Source: Mycolicibacterium sp. MU0053 (GTDB lineage Bacteria; Actinomycetota; Actinomycetes; Mycobacteriales; Mycobacteriaceae). Taken from it: a stretch of DNA of 64,000 bases. Under the pieces are notes generated by a model. The model did no database searches, was not told the DNA's origin, and saw only the letters and a list, made by a program, of their open reading frames with translations. Positions 53,077 through 63,324 of this stretch are shown piece by piece. Position 1 is the stretch's first letter. The number at the start of each line of letters is the position of its first letter. A program made the position numbers and the translations under genes. The stretch lies in contig NZ_OY726397.1 in assembly GCF_963378095.1 (NCBI RefSeq), positions 3,038,001-3,102,000 of the forward strand. The letters are read 5' to 3'.

Positions 53077-54357
53077 TTACGCCGCGTGGCCCACAATCTC
53101 GATCGCGATGCGTGTTTCGATCTCGCTGACCTCCACGATCACGCTGCCCGGCAGCGGCGGCGCCTTCGAATGGTGCCGGGCCCCGGTGGGCGTGACGAAT
53201 TCCGTGCTGTGCTGACCATTCTCGTCGGCCCAGGCGCTGACCCGCCAACCGTCGGCTTCCTTGGCGTAGTTGCAGGCCTCGCACAGCCCCTGCCCGTTGG
53301 CGGCCGAGGTCGCGCCGCCGCGGACATTCGGTGTCACGTGGTCGGTATGTCGAATCGGCGCATCGCAGTACGGCGTCCGGCACGTGTCGTCGCGAAGCCG
53401 AATGAACTCGGCCAAACCCTTCGGGAAGTTCCGCGACCTCGACTCCATGGCCACCAACGCCCCCGACACCGGATGCTTGTAAAGCCGACGCAGCGTTGCC
53501 CGGGAGCGCTCATCCGCCACAGCCGCCCGCACCAGGGTGCGCGCCACCGCAGCCGGGATGGGCCCGTATCCGGCCACCCGCGCCGGGTCAGCACCGCCGG
53601 CGAGCAGCGTCTCGTCGGTCAGCACCAAGTTGACCGCGATCGAAGCGGCAGCCTCCGCCGGTTGGCCGGTGACCCGCTCGATCAGGGTGTCGGCCATGGC
53701 CTGGCCGCGGGAGCGACCATCACAGCACACGTCGGCCTCGCGCTTGAGCGCGGCGTAGACAGCCACGCCCTGCGCCATCGGCAACAACGCCGACAACTGC
53801 GTCATGGCATCCGGCGCCGGACGCAGAGTCACGCGACGCTCGGCCGGCGCGCGCGCGGCCCGATCCACCACCGCCTGCGGATCCAGCCGATAGGCGATCG
53901 CCTTGGCCTCCGCGACAATCCGCGCGTCGCCCCAACCGACCAAGGCCGCCGCATCGGCGCACAACTCGGCGTCCAGGACGCGGCGATCCTCGACATCCAG
54001 ACACGCCGATTCCCGCACGATCAACGTCGCCCGCCACTCCGAGAGCAACCCCCGCTCCAGGGCCGCCAACGTATGCGGCATCTCGAACACCAACGCCTTC
54101 GCGAACCCCAGATGCTGATTACCGCGCGCCGGGGAATCCCGCCGCGCCAACGCCACCTCCGAGGCCAACCCACGACCCCGCCGCGCCGCCGGCACCCCGC
54201 GCTCGACCTCCGCGGCGGCCCTGCGCTGCGCCAACGCGGCCGTCGCCCGCGCCTGCGCCGCGGTCGCGCGCGCCTTCAAAATCTCCAACTCGCCGATATG
54301 CGCCACCAACGCCGCCTCATCGGCGCCGGCCCCCACCTCCACCACTCCTTCGAACAT
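53077..54357 (-). CDS. DUF222/HNH endonuclease domain protein (13E12 family)
   Basis: A 426-aa member of the actinobacterial DUF222 plus HNH family, called 13E12 repeat proteins in M. tuberculosis. The N-terminal Ala-rich helical domain contains LARRDSPARGNQHLGFAKAL and RESACLDVEDRRVLD. The C-terminal HNH nuclease motif has CRTPYCDAPIRHTDHVTP, then GGATSAANGQGLCEACN. Function is unproven; homologous copies serve as integration targets for phage-like elements. The family is present in many copies per genome and moves or recombines often. ATG at 54357 is chosen; a GTG ten codons upstream is possible. It interrupts the gabT-ruvB order of other mycobacteria. Confidence 0.88.
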   Translation of the reverse strand: MFEGVVEVGAGADEAALVAHIGELEILKARATAAQARATAALAQRRAAAEVERGVPAARRGRGLASEVALARRDSPARGNQHLGFAKALVFEMPHTLAALERGLLSEWRATLIVRESACLDVEDRRVLDAELCADAAALVGWGDARIVAEAKAIAYRLDPQAVVDRAARAPAERRVTLRPAPDAMTQLSALLPMAQGVAVYAALKREADVCCDGRSRGQAMADTLIERVTGQPAEAAASIAVNLVLTDETLLAGGADPARVAGYGPIPAAVARTLVRAAVADERSRATLRRLYKHPVSGALVAMESRSRNFPKGLAEFIRLRDDTCRTPYCDAPIRHTDHVTPNVRGGATSAANGQGLCEACNYAKEADGWRVSAWADENGQHSTEFVTPTGARHHSKAPPLPGSVIVEVSEIETRIAIEIVGHAA

Positions 54358-54464
54358 ACTTTCGATTGTGCCATGGGGGTACGACACGCCAATTCCCGCT
54401 AATCAACGACGACGCAGCACGATCACGTTGTCCACCAGCGTGCCCGGCCGACCCTCGGGACCCG

Positions 54465-55541
54465 TCAGTCGAACATCGCCTGCTGACCAAGCCCCACCGC
54501 TCCCGGCGGGGCGGTGAGACCCAGGTGCGTCCAGGCCTGAGCGGTGGCCACCCGGCCCCGGGGCGTGCGCGCGATCATGCCCGCCCGCACCAGGAACGGC
54601 TCGCACACCTCCTCGACGGTGGTGGGTTCCTCACCGACGGCGACGGCCAGCGTCGAGACTCCGACCGGTCCGCCGCCGAAGCTGCGGGTCAGCGCCGAGA
54701 GCACCGCTCGGTCGAGTCGGTCGAGTCCGAGTTCGTCGACGTCGTACACCGCGAGGGCGGCCTTGGCGACGTCGCGGGTGATGATGCCGTCGGCGCGGAC
54801 CTCGGCGTAGTCGCGCACCCGCCGCAGCAGCCGGTTGGCGATCCGCGGGGTACCGCGCGCGCGGCGGGCGATCTCCGATCCCGCTTCCGACCCCAGGTCG
54901 ATGCCGAGGATGCCGGCCGACCGCGACAGCACGCGTTCGAGTTCGGCGGGCTCATAGAAGTCCATGTGCGCGGTGAACCCGAACCTGTCGCGCAGCGGCC
55001 CGGTCAGTGCACCGGACCGAGTGGTGGCACCCACCAACGTAAACGGTGCCACCTCAAGCGGAATCGAGGTGGCGCCCGGGCCTTTGCCGACCACCACGTC
55101 GACGCGGAAGTCCTCCATGGCCAGATACAACATCTCTTCGGCGGGCCGGGCGATGCGGTGGATCTCGTCGATGAACAGCACATCGTGTTCGACGAGATTG
55201 GACAGCATGGCCGCCAGGTCGCCCGCGCGTTCCAGCGCCGGCCCGGAGGTGACCCGCAGCGCCGAACCGAGTTCGGCCGCGATGATCATCGCCAGGGAGG
55301 TCTTGCCCAGGCCGGGCGGCCCGGACAGCAGAATGTGATCCGGCGTGCTGCCCCGGTTCTTGGCCCCTTCGAGCACCAGTTGCAACTGCTCGCGCACCCG
55401 GGGCTGACCGATGAACTCCCCCAGCGACCGCGGCCGCAGGCTGGCGTCGACGTCGCCCTCGCCGACGGTCAGCGCGGCCGAGACCTCGCGGTCTTCGGTG
55501 TCCTCCTGATCCGCGTCCTGATCGCCGTCGAAGCGGCTCAT
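54465..55541 (-). CDS. ruvB: Holliday junction branch migration ATPase RuvB
   Basis: A 358-aa AAA+ motor that drives Holliday junction migration with RuvA. The N-terminal [19 protein letters not shown] is typical. Walker [10 protein letters not shown] is near residue 75, Walker B is LFIDEIHRI, and sensor 1 GATTRSG follows. The C-terminal winged-helix region contains [10 protein letters not shown]. An acidic lead of about 30 residues precedes the conserved part. The ATG overlaps the ruvA stop (ATGA), so ruvC-ruvA-ruvB form one translationally coupled operon, as in other mycobacteria. Confidence 0.97.
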   Translation of the reverse strand: MSRFDGDQDADQEDTEDREVSAALTVGEGDVDASLRPRSLGEFIGQPRVREQLQLVLEGAKNRGSTPDHILLSGPPGLGKTSLAMIIAAELGSALRVTSGPALERAGDLAAMLSNLVEHDVLFIDEIHRIARPAEEMLYLAMEDFRVDVVVGKGPGATSIPLEVAPFTLVGATTRSGALTGPLRDRFGFTAHMDFYEPAELERVLSRSAGILGIDLGSEAGSEIARRARGTPRIANRLLRRVRDYAEVRADGIITRDVAKAALAVYDVDELGLDRLDRAVLSALTRSFGGGPVGVSTLAVAVGEEPTTVEEVCEPFLVRAGMIARTPRGRVATAQAWTHLGLTAPPGAVGLGQQAMFD

Positions 55542-56131
55542 TTGGTGTTACCCAACAGGTTCAAGGCGGCCCGCAGCGCGCTCGACGTCGTGGCCTCCTG
55601 GTCGAGCTTCAACACCTTGTCGGTGGCCTCCTCGGCCGGCTTGGCCCCGAAGCCGAGGCCGATCAGGGCCTCCACCACCGGGCCGCGGATCGCGCCACCG
55701 CCGACTCCGGCCACCGCCGTCGCGGCCGGCGACACCCCGATCTTGTCGCGCAGTTCCAGCACCAAGCGTTCGGCGCTGCGCTTGCCGATCCCCGGGACCC
55801 GGGTCAGCGCGGCGATGTCGCCGTCGGCCAGGGCCTGGCGCAGCGTCGGGGCGTCGTAGACCGCGAGCGTCGCCATCGCGATCTTGGGCCCCACCCCGGA
55901 GACCCCGAGCAGCGTGGTGAACACGTCGCGGGCGTCGGGGTCGGCGAAGCCGTAGAGCGTCATCGAGTCCTCGCGCACGATCATGGCGGTGATCAGCCGG
56001 GCCTCGCTGCCGCGGCGCAGCGTCGCCAACGCCGACGGCGTCGCCATCACCTTGTAGCCCACGCCGGCCGCTTCGATGACGGCGTGGTCCAACGCGATCT
56101 CGATGACCTCGCCACGTACCGAGGAGATCAT
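55538..56131 (-). CDS. ruvA: Holliday junction recognition protein RuvA
   Basis: A 197-aa protein that binds four-way junctions and recruits RuvB. The OB-fold starts with [20 protein letters not shown]. Two helix-hairpin-helix motifs follow, [14 protein letters not shown] and [16 protein letters not shown], and a C-terminal helical domain ends in ALRAALNLL. The ATG overlaps the ruvC stop and its own stop overlaps ruvB. Confidence 0.97.
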   Translation of the reverse strand: MISSVRGEVIEIALDHAVIEAAGVGYKVMATPSALATLRRGSEARLITAMIVREDSMTLYGFADPDARDVFTTLLGVSGVGPKIAMATLAVYDAPTLRQALADGDIAALTRVPGIGKRSAERLVLELRDKIGVSPAATAVAGVGGGAIRGPVVEALIGLGFGAKPAEEATDKVLKLDQEATTSSALRAALNLLGNTK

Positions 56132-56706
56132 CGGGCGGCCTTTGCCTTCGCCTTCGCGGTCGCCTTGAGCGTCGCCTGATACTTGCGACGCTGTTCGGCC
56201 GCCAGGGCCTCGGCCGCGGCCATCCGGGCGATCATCGGCGCCCGCCAACAATGGCAGATCGCCAATGCCAACGCGTCGGCCGCGTCCGCTGGGGTCGGCT
56301 TCTGTTGTAACGCAAGAATTTTGGTGACCATCGTGGTGACTTGCGCCTTGTCGGCGCGGCCGTTGCCGGTCACGGCGGCCTTGACCTCGCTGGGCGTGTG
56401 GAAATGCACGTCGATGTCGCGGCGGGCGGCGGCCAACGCGATGACGCCGCCGGCCTGTCCGGTGCCCATGGCGGTGTTGGCGTTCTGGTTCGAGAACACC
56501 CGCTCGATGGCGACGACGTCGGGCCGGTGGGTGTCCATCCAGTGTTCGACCGTCTCACTGATGATGAGCAACCGCCGATGCAGGGGTTGGTCGGCCGGCG
56601 TGCGGACGACGTCGACGTCCAACGCCACCAGTTGACGCCCGCGGCCGCTGTCGATCACCGACAGCCCGCAGCGGGTCAAGCCGGGGTCGACTCCCATCAC
56701 GCGCAC
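56128..56706 (-). CDS. ruvC: Holliday junction resolvase RuvC
   Basis: A 192-aa RNase H-fold endonuclease that cuts Holliday junctions. Acidic catalytic residues are seen in [23 protein letters not shown] and [12 protein letters not shown], and the [18 protein letters not shown] loop is conserved. GTG at 56706 begins RVMGVDPG and has GGGAGGG five bases upstream; it matches the M. tuberculosis start. A Lys/Ala-rich tail closes the protein. It is first gene of the ruvCAB operon; the 100-bp spacer before it shows no clear promoter. Confidence 0.97.
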   Translation of the reverse strand: MRVMGVDPGLTRCGLSVIDSGRGRQLVALDVDVVRTPADQPLHRRLLIISETVEHWMDTHRPDVVAIERVFSNQNANTAMGTGQAGGVIALAAARRDIDVHFHTPSEVKAAVTGNGRADKAQVTTMVTKILALQQKPTPADAADALALAICHCWRAPMIARMAAAEALAAEQRRKYQATLKATAKAKAKAAR

Positions 56707-56806
56707 GAGCCCTCCCTGGTCCGAAATGCCAGAACATGTGTTCGAACCACACCCTAATGCCACCAGACGACGGGGCCGGGTAGGGACACGCTGGGCCAGC
56801 CGAGGG

Positions 56807-57565
56807 TCAGTCGTCCTCGTCGAGTTGCGCCGCGACATCGTCGGGGATGTCCATATTCGTGTAGATCTCCTGCACGTCGTCGCTGTCCTCGAGGGCGTCG
56901 ATGAGTTTGAGCACCTTGCGCGCGCCCTCGAGGTCGACGGGAACCGTCACCGAGGGCTGAAAGCTGGCCTCGGCGGAGTCGTAGTCGATGCCGGCCTCCT
57001 GCAGCGCGGTGCGCACCGCGACCAGATCGCCGGGTTCGGTGATGACCTCGAACGCGTCCCCGAGATCGTTGACCTCCTCGGCGCCGGCTTCCAGCACCGC
57101 CAGCAGCAGGTCGTCCTCGGTCAGGTCGTTCTTCTCCAGGGTGATCACACCCTTGCGGGAGAACAGGTAGGCCACCGAGCCGGGGTCGGCCATGTTGCCG
57201 CCGTTGCGGGTCATCGTCACCCGGACCTCGCCGGCGGCGCGGTTGCGATTGTCGGTCAAACACTCGATGAGCACGGCGACCCCATTGGGGCCGTACCCCT
57301 CGTAGGTGATGTCCTGCCAGTCGGAGCCGCCGGCTTCCTCGCCGCCGCCGCGTTTGCGGGCCCGCTCGATGTTGTCGTTGGGGACCGAAGACTTCTTGGC
57401 CTTCTGAATCGCGTCGTACAACGTGGGGTTGCCTGCCGGGTCACCGCCGCCCACCCGCGCTGCAACCTCGACATTCTTGATCAGCTTGGCGAACATCTTG
57501 CCGCGCTTGGCGTCGACGATGGCCTTCTTGTGCTTGGTCGTGGCCCACTTGGAATGGCCGCTCAT
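56807..57565 (-). CDS. YebC/PmpR family translation or transcription regulator
   Basis: A 252-aa YebC-family protein. It opens with the invariant [15 protein letters not shown], then [20 protein letters not shown] and [17 protein letters not shown], and ends in a very acidic tail. YebC proteins were described as DNA-binding regulators and some relieve ribosome stalling at proline stretches; which applies here is unknown. In M. tuberculosis Rv2603c holds the same place. The start ATG is at 57565; the 71-bp spacer to pdxT has no strong hairpin. Confidence 0.95.
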   Translation of the reverse strand: MSGHSKWATTKHKKAIVDAKRGKMFAKLIKNVEVAARVGGGDPAGNPTLYDAIQKAKKSSVPNDNIERARKRGGGEEAGGSDWQDITYEGYGPNGVAVLIECLTDNRNRAAGEVRVTMTRNGGNMADPGSVAYLFSRKGVITLEKNDLTEDDLLLAVLEAGAEEVNDLGDAFEVITEPGDLVAVRTALQEAGIDYDSAEASFQPSVTVPVDLEGARKVLKLIDALEDSDDVQEIYTNMDIPDDVAAQLDEDD

Positions 57566-57636
57566 GCAGGTACTACCTCATTCCCTCTGCTGCAAATCCG
57601 ACTTCATAGTCTACGTGCAGCTTTAGGCTTCCAGCG

Positions 57637-58233
57637 TTACGCCCGCCCCGTCACAATATCGACGAAGAGTCGGTGAACGCGGCGATCGCCGGTCATTTCC
57701 GGGTGAAAAGCGGTGGCCAGGGTCCGGCCCTGGCGGACCGCGACAACGTGGCCGTCGGCCCTGGCGAGCACCTCGACCTGCGGGCCCACCCGCTCGACCC
57801 AGGGCGCGCGAATGAACACCGCGTGCATGGGACCCGTGATGCCGCCGAACTCCAGCTCACCCTCGAACGAGTCGACCTGACGCCCGAATGCGTTGCGCCG
57901 CACGGTCATATCGATGGCCCCCAGCGCCAGCGCTGCGCGTCCCGGCGCGCCGGCATCGAGGATCTCGGAGGCCATCAGGATCATCCCCGCGCACGAACCG
58001 TAGGCCGGCATACCGTCGGCCAGCCGGGCCCGCAGCGGTTCGAGTAGCTCGAACTCGCGCAACAGATGGCTCATCGCAGTCGATTCCCCGCCGGGGATCA
58101 CCAAGGCGTCGACGGATTCCAGTTCGCCGCGGCGGCGCACCGTGCTCGCCTCGGCACCGGCTTCCCGCAACGCGGCCAGGTGTTCGCGGGTGTCCCCCTG
58201 CAGCGCGAGCACCCCGATCCGGGGCGCGTTCAC
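57637..58233 (-). CDS. pdxT: Pyridoxal 5'-phosphate synthase glutaminase subunit
   Basis: A 198-aa class I glutaminase that supplies ammonia to PdxS for PLP synthesis. It shows [27 protein letters not shown], the catalytic cysteine in [11 protein letters not shown], and the His-Glu pair in [11 protein letters not shown] at 58233 overlaps the tesB stop as GTGA. In M. tuberculosis the same order pdxS-tesB-pdxT (snzP, tesB2, snoP) is seen. Confidence 0.96.
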   Translation of the reverse strand: MNAPRIGVLALQGDTREHLAALREAGAEASTVRRRGELESVDALVIPGGESTAMSHLLREFELLEPLRARLADGMPAYGSCAGMILMASEILDAGAPGRAALALGAIDMTVRRNAFGRQVDSFEGELEFGGITGPMHAVFIRAPWVERVGPQVEVLARADGHVVAVRQGRTLATAFHPEMTGDRRVHRLFVDIVTGRA

Positions 58234-59078
58234 TGGTCGGCCGGGCGTCGATAGTCGCGCCTGTAGCGGGTCAGCCCCTCCTGCATGACCGCCGCGACCA
58301 TCTCGCCGTAGCGGTTGAAGATCTTGCCCTGGGTCAACGACCGACCGCCGCACGCCGACGGCGAGGACTGGTCGTAGAGCAACCACTCGTCGGCCCGGAA
58401 CGGACGCATGAACCACATCGCGTGATCGAGCGACGCCACCATCAGATGCTTGCGTTCCTCGACGTGGTTGACCTGAGCGGAGCCCAACAGCGTCAGATCG
58501 CTCATATAGGCCAGGGCACAGATGTGCAGCACCGGATCGTCGGGCAGCGCATCGCGGTGCCGGAACCAGACCTGCTGCTGGGAGGCCTTGCCGTCGCGGA
58601 CGGCCAGGGCGTCCCGCGGCACGATGCGCACGTCCCACTCGTCGAACTGCGCGAAACCGGCGTCATCGAAGGCGCCGCCGGAGCGGAAGCCGGGCAGATC
58701 CTCGGGGCCGGGGGCCGCCGGGACCGCGTCCTGGTGCTCGATCCCGCTCTGATCGGTCTGGAACGACGCCGACATCGAGAAGATCGTCTGCCCGTGCTGG
58801 ATGGCGCTGACCCGGCGGGTGCAGAACGAGCCGCCGTCGCGAATCCGCTCCACCAGGTACACCGACGGCGCACGCGCGTCGCCGGGCCGCAGGAAGTAGC
58901 CGTGCAACGAATGCACCTCGAAGCCCGGTTCTACCGTCCGGACCGCCGACACCAGCGACTGGCCCGCGACGTGACCACCGAAAGTCCTTTGCAGAAAACC
59001 GGATTCGGGGCTGAAAACCCCACCGCGGTAAATGTTGACCTCGAGCTGCTCGAGATCAAGGATCTCCTCGATCGCCAT
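58230..59078 (-). CDS. tesB: Acyl-CoA thioesterase II
   Basis: A 282-aa double-hotdog thioesterase. It begins with [14 protein letters not shown] and has [17 protein letters not shown], the [10 protein letters not shown] strand, and late [20 protein letters not shown]. It hydrolyses medium- and long-chain acyl-CoAs. The gene is placed between pdxS (11 bp) and pdxT (4-base overlap), an arrangement shared by mycobacteria; the functional link to vitamin B6 is not evident. Confidence 0.95.
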   Translation of the reverse strand: MAIEEILDLEQLEVNIYRGGVFSPESGFLQRTFGGHVAGQSLVSAVRTVEPGFEVHSLHGYFLRPGDARAPSVYLVERIRDGGSFCTRRVSAIQHGQTIFSMSASFQTDQSGIEHQDAVPAAPGPEDLPGFRSGGAFDDAGFAQFDEWDVRIVPRDALAVRDGKASQQQVWFRHRDALPDDPVLHICALAYMSDLTLLGSAQVNHVEERKHLMVASLDHAMWFMRPFRADEWLLYDQSSPSACGGRSLTQGKIFNRYGEMVAAVMQEGLTRYRRDYRRPADQ

Positions 59079-59089
59079 CGGCGCTGGGG

Positions 59090-60022
59090 TTACCAGCCGC
59101 GTTCGGCCAGCCGGTGCGGCTGGGCGATGTCCTCGACGTTGATGCCGACCATGGCTTCTCCGAGTCCACGCGAGACCTTGGCCAACACGTCGGGATCGTC
59201 GTAGAAGGTGGTGGCCTTGACGATGGCCGCGGCGCGGGTGGCGGGGTCACCGGACTTGAAGATGCCCGAGCCGACGAACACGCCCTCGGCGCCCAGTTGC
59301 ATCATCATCGCCGCGTCGGCCGGAGTCGCGAGGCCGCCGGCGGTGAACAACGTGACCGGCAGCTTGCCGGCGCGCGCCACCTCGGCGACCAGCTCGTAGG
59401 GGGCCTGCAGTTCCTTGGCCGCGACGTACAGCTCGTCGGGTGACAGCGAGGACAACCGGCGGATCTCGCCGCCGATCTTGCGCATGTGGGTGGTGGCGTT
59501 GGAGACGTCCCCGGTGCCGGCCTCACCCTTGGAGCGGATCATCGCCGCGCCCTCGGTGATCCGGCGCAGGGCCTCGCCCAGGTTGGTGGCACCGCACACG
59601 AACGGGACCGTGAAGTTCCACTTGTCGATGTGGTGCTCGTAGTCGGCCGGGGTCAGCACCTCGGACTCGTCGATGTAGTCGACGCCGAGGCTCTGCAGGA
59701 TCTGGGCCTCGACGAAATGCCCGATGCGGACCTTGGCCATGACCGGGATGGTGACCGCCGCGACGATGCCCTCGATCATGTCGGGATCGCTCATCCGCGA
59801 CACCCCGCCCTGGGCGCGGATGTCGGCCGGAACCCGCTCGAGCGCCATGACGGCCACCGCGCCGGCACCCTCGGCGATCCGAGCCTGCTCGGGGGTGACG
59901 ACGTCCATGATGACGCCGCCCTTGAGCATCTCCGCCATGCCGCGCTTGACGCGGGCGGTTCCGGTTTGCCCGCCAGAGGCCGACCCGTTGGTGTGAGCGA
60001 CCTGGCCTTCTCGGCTGTCCAC
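59090..60022 (-). CDS. pdxS: Pyridoxal 5'-phosphate synthase lyase subunit
   Basis: A 310-aa TIM-barrel enzyme that forms PLP from ribose 5-phosphate, glyceraldehyde 3-phosphate and ammonia. [39 protein letters not shown] and [16 protein letters not shown] are PdxS signatures, including the lysines that hold the sugar. Start GTG at 60022 has AAGGAG upstream; the first 20 residues are variable. It works with PdxT two genes downstream. Confidence 0.97.
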   Translation of the reverse strand: MDSREGQVAHTNGSASGGQTGTARVKRGMAEMLKGGVIMDVVTPEQARIAEGAGAVAVMALERVPADIRAQGGVSRMSDPDMIEGIVAAVTIPVMAKVRIGHFVEAQILQSLGVDYIDESEVLTPADYEHHIDKWNFTVPFVCGATNLGEALRRITEGAAMIRSKGEAGTGDVSNATTHMRKIGGEIRRLSSLSPDELYVAAKELQAPYELVAEVARAGKLPVTLFTAGGLATPADAAMMMQLGAEGVFVGSGIFKSGDPATRAAAIVKATTFYDDPDVLAKVSRGLGEAMVGINVEDIAQPHRLAERGW

Positions 60023-60092
60023 TGGTCTCTTCTCCTTGATTGGTCCTCGGTCGAGTCTAATGGTGAACGGCAAGTCGAATTGCCCGCGCCGG

Positions 60093-61145
60093 TCAGTGGA
60101 TGGCACGCAGGCTGTGCTCGGTGGGTTCGGCAACCGTCGCGGCCCGGTGCACACCCGCGGCCGCGACCTCATTCGCGCTGGCCAGCAACTCGCCGAGTTG
60201 CGTCGGGTACACCGCTTCGCCGGCCGCGCTCAGCTCGGCGATATGGGCAGCATCACACCACCGGTGGCCGAGGATGTAGCGGTGCTCGAGGTCGGTGCGA
60301 CCGGCCGCCGACGGCTCGAAGCGCCGGGTCCGGTACACGAAGAAATACTCCTGGCTGCGCACCACCGCGCCGTTGAAGTCCAACATGGCGTCGCGCCGCC
60401 ACAGCGGCCCGAGCAGTTCGGATGCGGGTACCTGCAGCCCGGTCTCCTCCGCCAGTTCGCGCGCGGCGGCCTGGGCCAGCCGCTCGCCGGGCCGGGCCTG
60501 ACCGCCCACGGTGAACCAGAACCGGCGGGCCGAACCGTCGGTGATCGCCGGGTCGGTGCCGCGCAGCAGCAACACCCGGCCGTCCTCGTCGAGCAACACC
60601 ACCCGCGCGGAGCTGCGGACCGTCGCGTTTCCGGCGGGGGCGCCGACCTCGGAGCGTTCGGCGATCTCGAAGTACACCGGCAGCGGCGCGCGCCCCCCGA
60701 GGCGCAGCAGGCGCACCACCGGACGTTCCCGCAGTGCCAACGTGTCGCGCACCGCGTCGTTGTGGAAGCGCCGCGCCAGCAGGACCCGGGCCTCGACGTC
60801 GGCCAGCTCCGCGATCAACGCCGTTGGAAGCCGCGCGATGTCGATGGCGGCCAGCGCCGCCGAGAGCTCGTTCTCGGCGGTCTCGCGGGCCGGCCGCGAC
60901 GCCCGTTCGGCGGCGTCGGCCAGCGCGACCAGTCGGGTGTCGTCGGCCACCGTCTCGCTGGCATTGGCGGCGACCGCGCGGGCCACCACCGCGCGGCGGC
61001 CGAGCGCGGCGTCCAGCACGTGCCAGGACAGGTCGTAGCGCACGTGGAGCCGGTCCAGCCGGTTGGCGGTCTGGTAGGCCCAGCCGCCGATCAACACCAG
61101 CACGATCACCGCCGCCACCACGGCGACGACGAGCCACAGCGTCAC
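60093..61145 (-). CDS. Membrane-anchored NUDIX hydrolase
   Basis: A 350-aa protein. An N-terminal membrane helix (about residues 4-24) is followed by a helical Ala-rich region and then a NUDIX domain whose box reads [23 protein letters not shown], with every consensus position present. NUDIX enzymes split nucleoside diphosphates linked to another group. The GTG start overlaps the pimA stop (GTGA). It is co-oriented with the mannoside genes, as Rv2609c is in M. tuberculosis. The substrate is unknown; a nucleotide-sugar or lipid-linked one would fit the membrane location. Confidence 0.9.
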   Translation of the reverse strand: MTLWLVVAVVAAVIVLVLIGGWAYQTANRLDRLHVRYDLSWHVLDAALGRRAVVARAVAANASETVADDTRLVALADAAERASRPARETAENELSAALAAIDIARLPTALIAELADVEARVLLARRFHNDAVRDTLALRERPVVRLLRLGGRAPLPVYFEIAERSEVGAPAGNATVRSSARVVLLDEDGRVLLLRGTDPAITDGSARRFWFTVGGQARPGERLAQAAARELAEETGLQVPASELLGPLWRRDAMLDFNGAVVRSQEYFFVYRTRRFEPSAAGRTDLEHRYILGHRWCDAAHIAELSAAGEAVYPTQLGELLASANEVAAAGVHRAATVAEPTEHSLRAIH

Positions 61146-62299
61146 CGTCGTCCCCCGGAAACTTCGCTGCGCCCGGTGCCGGCCACCCGGATCTTGATGC
61201 CCGACCCGGCGACGGTCTCGTAGACCCGCATGATCTTCCGGGACACCTCCGACCAGTCGTAGCGCTGCACCGCCTCGGCAGCGGCGGCCACCAACCGGTC
61301 CCGTTCGCGCGCATCCTCGAGCACCTCGATCAGGGCGGTTGCCAACGCCTCGGAGTCGTCGACGGGGACCAGCCGACCGGCTTGACCGTCGAGCAGCACC
61401 CGACGGAACGCGTCGAGGTCGCTGGCCACCACCGCGGTGTGCGCCGCCATCGCCTCGACCAGCACGATGCCGAAACTCTCGCCGCCGGTGTTGGGCGCGC
61501 AGTACACGTCGGCACTGCGCATGGCGCTGGCCTTCTCGCGGTCGTCGACCTGTCCCAGGAAATTGAGGTGGTCACCCAACTCGCCTGCCGCGCTGCGTAA
61601 TTCGTCTTCATCGCCGCGACCCACGATGAGAATCTCCAGGTCCGGGAATCGGTCTACCAGGGCCGGCAGCGCCCCCAGCAGGACCGCCATCCCCTTGCGT
61701 GGCTCGTCGAAGCGGCCCAGGAACAACACCGATTTACCCGGCCGCGGGTAGCCCGGCAGCCGTGGCGCCTCCACGAACGAGGCGACATCGACTCCGTTCG
61801 GGATCTCGACGGCGTCGGAGCCCAAGGCCTCCATCTGCCAGCGGCGGGCCAGGTCCGACACCGCGATCCGGCCCACGATCTTCTCGTGGAACGGCCGCAA
61901 GATCCCTTGGAACACCGACAGCGTCAACGATTTGGTGGTCGAGGTGTGAAAGGTCGCGACGATCGGCCCCTCGGCGGCCTGCAGGGCCAGCATCGACAGG
62001 CTCGGCGCGTTGGGTTCGTGCAGATGCAGTACGTCGAAATCGCCGTCGGCGAGCCACTTCTTGACCTTGCGATGCGTCGCGGGTCCGAACCGTAGCCGGG
62101 CCACCGAACCGTTGTACGGGATGGGGATCGCCTTGCCGCCGGCGACGACGTAGTCGGGCAACGTCGCATCGCTCGAGGACGGTGCCAGCACGCTCACGTG
62201 ATGGCCCTGGGCGTGGAACACCTCGGCGAGTTGCAGCACATGCGATTGGACCCCGCCCGGCACATCGAACGAGTAGGGGCACACCATGCCGATGCGCAT
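61142..62299 (-). CDS. pimA: Phosphatidyl-myo-inositol mannosyltransferase
   Basis: A 385-aa GT4 family glycosyltransferase that puts the first mannose of GDP-mannose on phosphatidylinositol. MVCPYSFDVPGGVQSHVLQL opens the protein, with GG for the donor phosphate. VLHLHEPNAPS and the GT-B donor site GGESFGIVLVEAMA with the conserved Glu pair follow. The start ATG shares one base with the stop of the acyltransferase gene (TGATG). This is a defining mycobacterial envelope gene. Confidence 0.96.
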   Translation of the reverse strand: MRIGMVCPYSFDVPGGVQSHVLQLAEVFHAQGHHVSVLAPSSSDATLPDYVVAGGKAIPIPYNGSVARLRFGPATHRKVKKWLADGDFDVLHLHEPNAPSLSMLALQAAEGPIVATFHTSTTKSLTLSVFQGILRPFHEKIVGRIAVSDLARRWQMEALGSDAVEIPNGVDVASFVEAPRLPGYPRPGKSVLFLGRFDEPRKGMAVLLGALPALVDRFPDLEILIVGRGDEDELRSAAGELGDHLNFLGQVDDREKASAMRSADVYCAPNTGGESFGIVLVEAMAAHTAVVASDLDAFRRVLLDGQAGRLVPVDDSEALATALIEVLEDARERDRLVAAAAEAVQRYDWSEVSRKIMRVYETVAGSGIKIRVAGTGRSEVSGGRR

Positions 62300-63324
62300 C
62301 AGCGCTCGCCCGGTTCGTCGAGCGGTGTAGTTCCGCGAGGACGAGGCCGGGCGACAAACGAACCGCCCGGCTCGTCCAGCCAGGCTCGGCGCTCTTCGGA
62401 CAGATCCGCGAGCCACTGCGGCTGCAGCATGTGCCAGTCGGCGGGGTGCGCGGCGATGCCGTCGGCGAACCGGTTCGCGATTTCCTGCGTGATGACCGTG
62501 ACGTCGCCGGAGCTGACGTCGACGGGACCGTAGACCTGAAAGCGCCAGTCGTCGGGCTCATTCCACAGGTGCGCCGTCAACAACGTCGCGCCGGTTTCGA
62601 GCGCCAGCTTGGCGGGGCCGGCGGGCAGCCGGGTCGGTTCCCCGAACATGTCCACCTGCACGCCGTTGCGGGTCAGGTCGCGGTCGGCCATCAGGCAGAT
62701 CATCCCGTTGGAGCGCAGGCGGTCACAGAGCACCTCGAACACCGGGCGCGGGCCGCCGGTCAACGGCAGGATCTCGAAGCCGAGGGTTTCGCGGTACTCG
62801 ATGAAACGCTGGTAGAGCGATTCGGGTTTGAGCCGCTCGGCAACGGTGGTGAGCTTGCCGTAATGCTGGACGAACCACACCCCGGCCATGTCCCAGTTGC
62901 CGCTGTGCGGCAGCGCCACGATGGTGCCGCGGCCCGCCGCCATCGAGGCCTCCAGGTGCTCCCGGCCCAGCAGGCACGGATCGAGGCGGGCACCGAGCTC
63001 TGCCTGGTCCATCGCGGGCAACCGGAACGCCTCGCGCCAGTACCGGGCGTAGGACGCCAGGGCGGCGCGGATCAGCGAACCGGGCACCTCGGCCGGCGGC
63101 ACGCCCAGCACCCGCGACAGGTTCTTGCGCAGCTGTTCGGGTCCGCCCGAGCGCGACGCGTACAGCGCGCCGGCATCAAAGGTGTTGCGGGCGACGAACT
63201 CCGGCATCGCGCGCACCAGTCGCCAGCCGGCCGCATAGCCCCAGTCCGACAATTGACCGCTCAGCGGTGCGGTCAGGCCCCGCATCTTCGGGATGCCGGG
63301 CAGACCCGAGGTGGGCGTCGACAT
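62299..63324 (-). CDS. PatA-type phosphatidylinositol mannoside acyltransferase
   Basis: A 341-aa lysophospholipid-type (HtrB/LpxL-like) acyltransferase. The catalytic histidine/aspartate motif PHSGNWDMAG is near residues 140-149, with a second conserved segment in LMADRDLTRNGVQVDMFG. In mycobacteria the gene between pgsA and pimA (PatA) acylates the mannose of PIM1 or PIM2. Overlaps of the TGATG type on both sides tie it to pimA and pgsA. Confidence 0.93.
   Translation of the reverse strand: MSTPTSGLPGIPKMRGLTAPLSGQLSDWGYAAGWRLVRAMPEFVARNTFDAGALYASRSGGPEQLRKNLSRVLGVPPAEVPGSLIRAALASYARYWREAFRLPAMDQAELGARLDPCLLGREHLEASMAAGRGTIVALPHSGNWDMAGVWFVQHYGKLTTVAERLKPESLYQRFIEYRETLGFEILPLTGGPRPVFEVLCDRLRSNGMICLMADRDLTRNGVQVDMFGEPTRLPAGPAKLALETGATLLTAHLWNEPDDWRFQVYGPVDVSSGDVTVITQEIANRFADGIAAHPADWHMLQPQWLADLSEERRAWLDEPGGSFVARPRPRGTTPLDEPGER

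Noticed and set aside
52958..53383. N-terminal extension of the four-helix membrane protein
   Set aside because: It is Arg/Gly-rich, runs antisense through the end of the HNH gene frame and has no ribosome site, while ATG 52957 does.
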